This document shows positions 56,739 through 64,000 of a stretch of 64,000 nucleotides of DNA, piece by piece. The stretch's first letter is position 1. The number at the start of each line of letters is the position of its first letter. Below the pieces are notes generated by a model. The model saw only the letters and a program-made list of their open reading frames with translations. It had not been told where the DNA came from and ran no database searches. Source of the DNA: Cephalotus follicularis (Eukaryota; Streptophyta; Magnoliopsida; Oxalidales; Cephalotaceae); assembly GCA_001972305.1 (NCBI GenBank), contig BDDD01000888.1, positions 1 to 64,000 of the forward strand, read 5' to 3'. A program made the position numbers and the translations under genes.

Positions 56739-57687
56739 CCTACCGTCGCGTACACAATGACTCCTAATCATTTGAGGATGCACCTTATGGCACTTACCAC
56801 TATGTATGCACATGATTGAGTTTTACTACAGTGTATATGCTCATATGGCACCTTCCACTGAGTAAGCTCATAGTTGGTACCTACCACTAAGCAAGCCTAG
56901 TAGGTTTAATCTATTGATTTGAATATACTAGGCCATTGTAGTTGTCCACTCTTCAGGACTACCCTCCAGAAGTTATATTGTCATTCTACTTGACTTGACT
57001 TGTACAGATATGAGGTCACACAATCTATAGGATTCACTTGACTTGATTGTATTTGATCAGAGTGCTCGCACACTCTGCTATTGATTACTGTCGACTGTTT
57101 GCTAGATGATTGATAGGACTTATATTAGATCCCACTTCTATACACCGGTATGGGACAGTTGTATATGACTGGTACATCTCAATTGGTATTTGTGCATTCT
57201 TATATGCCATGCATTATTACTGTACACTCGATACTTGTTAATGTTCACTCACACATTTATGTCACACTGTATACATGTATGTAGCATAATCTATGCATGG
57301 GGATATATCTACTTGGCCCTACGGCTAACCCCTCCTTCGTGATAGGGATCTAAGTGTTTTCAGGTTACATTGCAGGGACAGGTTCTCGAGGAGACTGATA
57401 GTTCCTACTCTTCCGCTCATAGACTTGAAGACCATAAGGACTGGACCTTATGCTATTTCTTAAGTTTTTTTTTTTTTTGCAGCATGTATTGATTTGGACC
57501 AGGTAATATACTTGTATTTGGGATTTTAATATGTGTTGAAGAGATTGTATTACATTCAGTACCATATACGTGCTTGTAATAAAAGTTTTAATTTATCCTA
57601 TATTTTAGCATGGTACCTAGGCCCGAGTAATGTATATGATTTGTACTTGACATGATGCGACCGGTGCTCCGGGCGCGGGACGTCACA
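56739..57687 (+). repeat. LTR K, right part
   Basis: Continues after I and ends GGGCGCGGGACGTCACA at 57687, an LTR-type terminus. ACGGCTAACCCCTCC near 57320 resembles the GGCTAACCCC block seen near the ends of F and G. AATAAAAG at 57578 may be a polyadenylation signal. No gene found. Confidence 0.55.
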
Positions 57688-58273
57688 ACAATAAATTTAT
57701 AAGTCTTCTATTTCTTATGGTATCCTTCGATCTCCTGGTTAGCTACGTCCGAGATCTAAGATAAAAAATAATTGGTAAGAATGTTGCCCGAGGTGGTCAC
57801 TAGGGCTACTCTCCAATGATCAAGTTAGTTCCAATCATCGAAGTTAATTTTCCAAAAGATAATGGTATCCAGGGTACGAGATAAAAAAAATTTTAGAGAG
57901 AGAAGTACTGTCTAGTTTGGGAAAGTGCGAAATCCTTTCAATACAACAAAAATGCACTATTTATAGCATGTACTCCATGTCCGAATTACCTATCCATCTC
58001 CCCCATTAGGGTTCCTGATGCTTTCTTTATGCAACCTCCTTGGAGGTCTGGATAGTAATTGTAACATGGATTGTTACTTCTCAACTTCCCTGGAAAATAT
58101 TCTGATTTGCAGGAGAAGATCGCAACCGATTTCAAGTAGGCCTCCCGTGATGGTTTTTTGCTCTTCCTCGGCATCCGAGGTCCAAGGGTTCTCCATAAAT
58201 TCTTCTACCATTGGATTGAGAGTAATGACTTGGGTTCCTACTCCGGACGATGGGTGTTACAAGATCACTGGGT
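57688..58273. other. Unassigned sequence, possible minus-strand LTR piece
   Basis: There is no convincing gene. GCTATAAATAG on the minus strand at 57957-57967 looks like a TATA box, followed leftward by a purine-rich stretch on the plus strand (57893-57910), as in other LTRs here. No termini were found. Confidence 0.35.
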
Positions 58274-58740
58274 AGCTAACAAAAAGGTTTTGAGGTACTT
58301 GAAAGGGACAAGGGATTTTATGCTTACTTATAGATGGGTTAAGGACTTGCAGTTAGAAGGTCTTGTAGATTCTGACTGTGCTAGTTTTCAGAAGGATAGG
58401 AAATCACCATCAAGTTATACTTTTATGTTGGTAGGTGGGGCAGTATTCTAGAAAAGCACAAAACAGAAATTGATTACTTCTCCGACCATGCTGATAGAGT
58501 TCGTAGCGTGTTATGGGACAGCTACTCAGGCTATTTGGTTTAGGAACCTCATGAGGGCATTCACTGTTGTTAATTTTGTGTCTAGACCCATCCAGTTATA
58601 CTATGATAACAACTCGATTGTGTTTTTTATTAATAACAATAAAGGTATCACTAGATCTAAACATATAGAGATAAAGTAAGGAAAGTGTTATGAAAGGTGA
58701 CATCATAGTAGAGCATATTAGTACAGACCAATGGTTTTTT
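58274..58740 (+). pseudogene. Copia RNase H fragment
   Basis: The reading VLRYLKGTRDFMLTY, VDSDCASFQKDRKS, SYTFMLVGGAVF, then after a stop at 58449 a second stretch with EFVACYGTATQAIWFRN, LYYDNNSIVFF and RSKHIEIK, matches the C-terminal RNase H of Ty1/copia Pol. The second stretch is in another frame, so there is at least one frame shift between. Residual similarity continues to about 58740 (VKG, VEHIST-like). No LTR or RT was found near it. This is an old fragment with no likely function. Confidence 0.82.
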
Positions 58741-59374
58741 AAATGAGCATGGAAAACTTTAAAATCTTGTTAGCCCGTGTTACTGTTTTGATAAAAGAAT
58801 TTTGTTTTTTTAAACTATTTAAAAATTAATATAGCCCAAGTGAAAAAATGTAAGAATATTTATATTCGTCTTATGTGGGCTTATATTAATTTATCTATTT
58901 TATTTTGTTATAAACGAGCTAATTGTTTGTCTAATCAAATGGGACATCATGTATTTAATTAAGTCTAATATGGACTGACTATAGTAAACTATTGGGGTTT
59001 TGTTGAGAGAGTCTATTAGGTTTATTAAAAATGTTATATACATATCTAGGTTTTCTCCTCTAAGTCTTACCTATCACAGCATAGCGTCTATTCTATTTTA
59101 GAGAGGAGGCTTGTGCTTCCTTGTGCGTTGCGGTGTCTCATCGAGTCAGTGTTCTAGAATATTAAGGGAGTTGTATTTTGGCTAAAACAGAATCACTACA
59201 TATTTTCCGCTACGTTCTCTAATGCATCCTAAACAAAGTACACAAATCTAGTTTATTGTTTTTGTGTATTTAAATATATATTTTTCCTATCTATGGAGAT
59301 TTAGTTCGGTTTTTACTATTTTGAAGTTGAATAAAAAACATGTATTTTTACAATCTTTTTTTTTACAAAATACA
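58741..59374. other. AT-rich stretch without recognised feature
   Basis: I see no coding potential, terminal repeat or tandem array. It could be flanking host DNA or a much decayed element. Confidence 0.5.
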
Positions 59375-60018
59375 TATGACATATATTTGTTATGAGGGAA
59401 AAAAATCTATTAATACTTAGTGCCACGCGTGTCCTCTGCAGACATTGCCACGTGTATACAGGATTTAAAACTTATGTGGGTGGTAGTCAAAGGAAGCGCC
59501 TTAGCTCCAACTTTGGAAACAGGCGAGATCCTCGGTAATTTTTCAGGAGAACCTCCTCGCCCATAACATAGTAAGGCCCCAAACTTAGCCTATATTCCAG
59601 GGATTCAAAGTCTGGAAAGTTAATCCATAATAACGGCTTAGGTCCGAGTCCGGTGGAGAATTAGGGAAATCCTAAGATCCTCGGCATTTCCTCAGGGAAA
59701 CACAAATCACTTTCGAGAATTATGCCGAGGCAGTTAGAAGCCATCCCTATAAATTCCAGAATTAAAGGCTTTACAGAGGTTAGCCATTTTTATATACTAA
59801 AGCACCCTGTGATTGCATTCTTCCTTGCCTTGACTAACTTAAGCATCGGAGTGTCCTCGGGAGTAAACCCTCCTGGACCTATGATTACTTTGCTTTGCTT
59901 GTGGAAAGAACACAGTCACGCCATCAAACAATCTTCTCGGAGCATTCCTAGTGTTTCCTTCAACAAGTCAAACCCTTCCACGTAAGGAAATGTTGAAAAA
60001 AGGATTTTTGCATCAACA
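59375..60018 (-). repeat. LTR L-type, inverted copy
   Basis: The reverse complement, starting TGTTGATGCAAAAATCC, follows the sequence at 60642 on for about 640 bases (shared GGGACACTCCGA, AAAAATGGCTNACCTNTG, GGTATTTATAG-like and ATGCCGAGGATCT pieces), with frequent differences. It ends near TTTAATAAT at 59375 where similarity fades. It lies head to head with the right copy across a 623-base spacer. Confidence 0.75.
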
Positions 60019-60641
60019 ATTTGTATGAGTGATTTGCGTCTAATATTCCCTCCAAAATAATCTCCTTGTGTTGTGGTTATTTTGTTCAATTTTAAATTCT
60101 TGGTAACGAAAGTGTTATTATGTCATCGCTTAAAAATACGAGAGAATCACTTTCCTACAATTACAACTAGAGGGTTAAATAAAAATTTAAACATAGTTGG
60201 AGTTGGACATTTATTTTTGTAATATAACCTTAAAAAAACGTTATCACTGTGTGCTTACCTTGTGGCTCAATGAATGGCGAATTTAACGGAAATGCCCCAT
60301 GGGACACATTGATCCAACTATTCTTAGTTACTCTATCATCATCATCATTTCACTTGATGACTTAGATACATGTAAATAGAAAATACATCCTTCATCACAT
60401 TCGATGTCTTTTTAAAACTTATTTTTTGTACCACCATGTCTATCTCAAAAAGCTAACTCAAAAGGTTGGAAAGCCTAAAATTTTATATAATCTCGCACAA
60501 TTATTTTTCTTATTTCTCATCCTCCATCTAGTTTTTATTATACTTTTTTAACTATAACCTTATTTTTTGTATGTCGCGAACTTCACGTTGAAAAGAAAAG
60601 TCATTAGATGTTTTTAATCTTTTTAGTTAGTTTTTGAGATT
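60019..60641. other. Spacer between head-to-head LTR starts
   Basis: AT-rich, no open frame of note, no similarity recognised. The two flanking LTR starts point away from it, so it may be older host sequence or the remains of a third element. Confidence 0.5.
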
Positions 60642-62193
60642 TGTTGATGCAAAAATCCTTCCTCAACAGTACCCCCACGTGTAAGGGCTTGATTTGTTGA
60701 AGGAAATACTATAATATGCCTTAGAAGAAGGCCGGTTGGTTATCCCTGCACAAGTAGAGTAAACACATTGAAGGTCATGGAGGTTGTCCTCTCGGGGACA
60801 CTCCGACGCTCTAGTTAGGAAATGCACAGAGATTTTAGGATTCTTTAATATGCAAAAATGGCTGACCTTTGTTTAGACCGTAGAACTGGTATTTATAGTG
60901 CTAGTTTGTAACTGTTTGAGCATGAATCGCAGAGGTGATTGTTATCCCCTAAGGAAATGTCGAGGATCTCGAGATTTCCCTTATCTCCACCTGATTTTGT
61001 GTAACTACTTGGTGATTTTGCCGAGGTAACTCCTTGAAATGCTGGTTATCTTTATGACCTAATTCTGTGAAGGAGGATGAGATCCTCTGAAAAGCTGCTG
61101 AGGACCTCGGCTGGGGTCTTCTGGACAACGGCCGAGGATCCTGACTTTACTCTGCTTGGCCTTGGGAATGTTTGCTTAACTTCAGGGCCTTAACTGGTGA
61201 AGGAAGAAAGGGTCCTCTGAAATACCACCAAGGATCTTGGATGGGGTCCTCTGGAGAATGGTCGAGGAACCCTGCTAAGGTTTTCTGGAGATCCGCTTAG
61301 GATCTCTGCTGGTTTTTTGGAAAGTTGGCTGATCTTAGCACCATATTTTGTTGTGGATGTGGGGGATCCTCTGACGAAAATCCGAGGATCTCTCTTGCTT
61401 GTCCTCTGGAAACCGAGGACATCGTCTGTTTCCTTAGTTGGAGTTTAATGATCTTCTTGTCTTACGTCTATGTAAGCTTTGATCCACTTATGCACCTGGC
61501 AATGCCCACATATGACACATGTCACTCTAGGTATAGATAGATTTTTTGCCGTATCATATGCCCCCTGGTCCTTCTTCTCTGCCCATAGCTGAGGAGGAGG
61601 AACAAAGCTGAGAGTTGTTGCTCGGGCATAACTCCGTGGTAAAGTTGGACTCAAACTGGCAGAGGAGAAAAATCTTCGTGGAATCCTTTGAAGACCTTGG
61701 GCTGGTCCTATCAACGATAAGAAGCAGAGGTGGAGGACTTTGGCTCGGTGCGCACCTTGGGATATAGTTGGGCTTGCCTTAGCATTTGTGGCCCCAAACC
61801 TTGCATCCTTAGAAGGCGTATTGAACACAACCTACACGTGGCTAGTCCTGCTTGACTCCCCCTTTAGTCTCTTCGTTTCCCGCGCCAGATCCGGCAGTCC
61901 ATTTGATCTCCAGAGATCGTGTGGCTTGGATCTTTTCTTGAGTCTTTAAAAAGGTGCTTTCCTCCCCAATACATTTCCTTTTACTCTCTTCGTCTTCTGG
62001 AGGCTTTCTCACTGCATCAAGTTTCTCTGGTTTCTTGAACTGTCAAGCCAAACTCACTTCATACATCTATCTTCAAACTTCTAGGTGAGTTTTTCTTAGC
62101 TGTCTATTACTTCCGCCTGTCCTAGGTCTTTCCCTTAGGTTTTCTCAGTTTCGCATACTCCTTCTCTGGTCTCATAAATCTTAAAAGGTATAG
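60642..62193 (+). promoter_or_regulatory. LTR-like promoter and leader region of L
   Basis: Starts TGTTGATGCAAAAATCC, the same terminus as the inverted copy. It contains six or seven loose repeats of a TCCTCTGGA...CGAGGATC unit (61080-61430). TTTAAAAAGG at 61946-61955 could be a TATA box. A CT-rich leader follows. A donor-like GTGAGT at 62085-62090 and TATAG|ATGG at 62189-62196 could bound a leader intron. Where the LTR stops, and whether it is a true LTR, is not shown. Confidence 0.5.
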
Positions 62194-62890
62194 ATGGCCA
62201 GCAGTGAGAGTAATGATAGATCCCCTAGCACTAAGAATGTCACTCCCTTGGCGATGGTGGTACCTGTCACCGAGGGCTCCCGTAGCTCTGAGGGAAGTGT
62301 AGGTACTGCCGTGGGAGCCCCTGATGCTCCCACCGTGGAAGTCATACCTCAGAGCTCTGATGACTATCTTGAACTAAGTACACTTTCCTGTGGAAAAGTA
62401 TTAGAGCTTCCAAAAAAAATACTGTTTTCCTGGGGGCGTAAAATTTAACAGCCTCCCCTCCACCCCCCCCCCCCCCCCACCCCTCCCGTCAAAACCCCAA
62501 ATGGATATAGAGAGCAGGCCTAGCCTCTTCGTGCTATTTGAGGACGCCCTCTCACATGGTCTGATAATACCAGTGCCCCCTCTTTTCCACTTTGATCCTA
62601 AGGAGTTTCAGCTTGCACCCCACACTCCTCCAACCACAGTCCTGGAGCTTTGTAATGGGTCATAGGTCACTGCCACTGTGGGATTATTCAAATCCCACCC
62701 TGGTGCCCCAAAACTGCTAATAAAGCCTACCCAATCCATCATGAACTGGAAGAGGAGGTATGTCTTGATAAAGAATCATCCTGAGTTCACTGCCCCCCAC
62801 TGGTGTGACACATTAGATACACCACTCATGAATAAGAGGTCTCATTTGTCCTCGAGAGAAAAAGTGGACCTCGGCAAGATCTTAGCCTAA
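62194..62890 (+). pseudogene. Gag-like coding region L, first part (Transposase_28-like)
   Basis: ATG 62194 opens MASSESNDRSPSTKNV, an 84-codon Ser/Val-rich N-terminus ending at TAA 62446. After a poly-C tract, ATG 62501 opens MDIESRPSLFVLFEDALSHG and continues in one frame to TAA 62888, with a TAG near 62663. LFVLFEDALSHGLIIPVPPL, WKRRYVLIKNHPEF and the following residues resemble the 'putative gypsy type transposon' domain (PF04195). Its role is thought to be gag-like but is not proven. The two pieces are in different frames, either because of the C run or because an intron is not recognised. Family assignment is from memory. Confidence 0.6.
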
Positions 62891-63154
62891 GAGGCCGAGG
62901 AAGTGAAGTCCGCGGTGCTTTAGGATCATCTGATTTGAGTTGGGTTGAGCATGATTCCCGGCCAAATTCCCCACTGGGGTGATTCCAAGGACACCTCAAA
63001 AAGGCAAACGTCTATGGGAAAAGAGTGCAGGATAGATCCTCGTCTAATGAGCCGGAGGAAAGCTGTATTAAGCCTCCATCTCCTCCTTTAAATTTATTTC
63101 TTCCAATTCCTATTTCAACTCTAACTATTTTATTTCCTTGTCACTTTTTCAGCA

Positions 63155-64000
63155 ATGGCTCCTCGACGCGTCTTTTTTGACATCCTCAAGGCCACTGACA
63201 AAAAGAAGCTTGCTGCAGAAGGCTCAAAAGAAACGGGAAAGGCTGCTGAGATCGAAGGGTCAAGGCAAAACCCAAGGCTCCCGACACCTCTAGGGGTGCT
63301 ACTGTCTCCTCTGCTGTTGAGATGAGGAAAGATGGGAGAAAGAGGCCCATTGAAGAAAGCTCCCCAGTGAGGTCGATGTGCTCTTGAGGAAGAAAAGCAG
63401 AAATGGGAAGGGTACCGAGGAGGTTGTCACTCTTGGCGCAAGTCCTGAGGAACCAATCGTGCTCCCCCCCCCCCCTCCCCCCCCCCTTTCGAGATGTTGA
63501 GAGCATGCTCAAGGAGGTCGACTCCTTTGATAGCTCCAAGATACACCTGAACGCCCCCGGGGTTCCCAAAGCAGTCAGCCAACTGGTCTTATTTCCCAAG
63601 GAAATGCTTGGGAGGAAAGATTGGAGCAACGGGGAGCTGGTGACCCAGTGTCTTCAGTGCAACCTCATGGTAAGAGATTTTTTTCATCTCCTTTCATACA
63701 CGCTTATATACATTCCTCTAACCTGTATGTTCCTCTAACAGGCAATGAACAATATTCAACTACTAGCAGAGAACTTCTCGGCCATTCTAGCCAGAGATGC
63801 GAAGCTGAGGGCAGACAGGGCAGTGTTGGAGGAGACTGCCCGCTCTGCCAAGGCTCAATTGGACAAGGTCCTCAAGGCTCAGGAGGTTATGGCTGAGGAG
63901 AAGAGACAAGTTGTCAATGACTTGGGTGAGGAGAGGGCAGAGAGTAAGGCTATGGCTGAGGAGCTTGCTCGCACTAGGTAGAGGTGCCTTGAGTTGGAGG
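63155..64000 (+). pseudogene. Gag-like coding region L, second part (coiled coil), runs off window
   Basis: A pyrimidine tract ending TTTTTCAG (63152) precedes ATG 63155 (MAPRRVFFDILKATDKKKLA), so this is likely a downstream exon. The frame stops near 63321. Reading resumes in another frame across a C run (63462-63486) with FRDVESMLKEVDSFDSSKIH and PKAVSQLVLFPKEMLGRKDW. It passes a GT-AG intron (63670-63741) in phase, then AMNNIQLLAENFSAIL and a long heptad-rich Lys/Glu/Ala stretch, a clear coiled coil, with a TAG at 63979. The arrangement of gag-like domain plus coiled coil is common in plant retroelement ORFs. It appears broken. Confidence 0.6.
63670..63741 (+). other. Predicted 72-bp intron in L
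   Basis: GTAAGAG donor, T-rich middle, CTCTAACAG acceptor. Removing it joins NLM to AMNNIQ in phase 0 without a stop. Read through, the frame would end by 63738. Confidence 0.7.

Noticed and set aside
48583..56743. Perfect target duplication for I
   Set aside because: Flanks are ACCAC and CCTAC; only the longer words overlap (ACCTACC on both sides), so I did not claim one.
58158..58679. Possible host gene
   Set aside because: Residues match copia RNase H (RYLKGT, DNNSIVFF, RSKHIEIK); frame-shifted and truncated.

Overview
This window looks like nuclear DNA from a repeat-rich flowering plant, probably a eudicot. No host gene, rRNA or tRNA gene could be supported. At least 90 percent of the first 57.7 kb is LTR retrotransposons. 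Most are long-LTR Ty3/gypsy elements primed by initiator Met-tRNA (TATCAGAG-type binding sites), and one is Ty1/copia. I named the elements A to L; these are labels, not database names. All family names come from reading motifs by eye, and no search was run.

Layout. 1-229 is the end of a long LTR. A (230-9654, +) is a nearly complete Tekay-like chromovirus whose gag-pol is one frame with six stops. B (9655-47852, -) is a copia element without pol. It keeps gag and carries a plant-transposon-protein ORF with its own promoter, partly duplicated in tandem. Inside B's upstream LTR sits C (17574-47424, +, 5-bp target duplication TACTG), a gag-only gypsy element. C's left LTR holds D (18630-23223, -, gag-only relative of A) and E (23269-35761, +, duplication ACTAT), a complete but dead chromovirus. 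E holds the lone LTR F (25800-28530). C's gag is split by G (37910-43645, -, duplication TTATT), two partial LTRs with an E-type LTR, H, between them. K (47853-48587 and 56739-57687, +) is an LTR split by lone LTR I (48588-56738, -), which is itself split by solo LTR J (52691-56514, -, duplication GCTTC).

The last 6 kb is different. It holds a decayed copia RNase H fragment (58274-58740), two head-to-head copies of one LTR start (59375-60018 and 60642 on), and the intron-bearing start of L, a gag-like coding region that runs off the window.

How it fits together. A and E carry full enzyme sets but are riddled with stops. B, C and D lack pol and could only have moved with enzymes from elsewhere. 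The strongest unexplained signal is in the LTRs. Families that are otherwise unrelated (copia B; gypsy A, E/H, F, G, J) each carry clusters of a short GT(C/T)GAC-core motif, often palindromic, spaced about 20-22 bp apart (about 28-32 bp in J) with unrelated spacers. The same motif cluster stands upstream of the TATA box of the extra ORF in B. Elements C, I and K, and A's relative D, show no such array.
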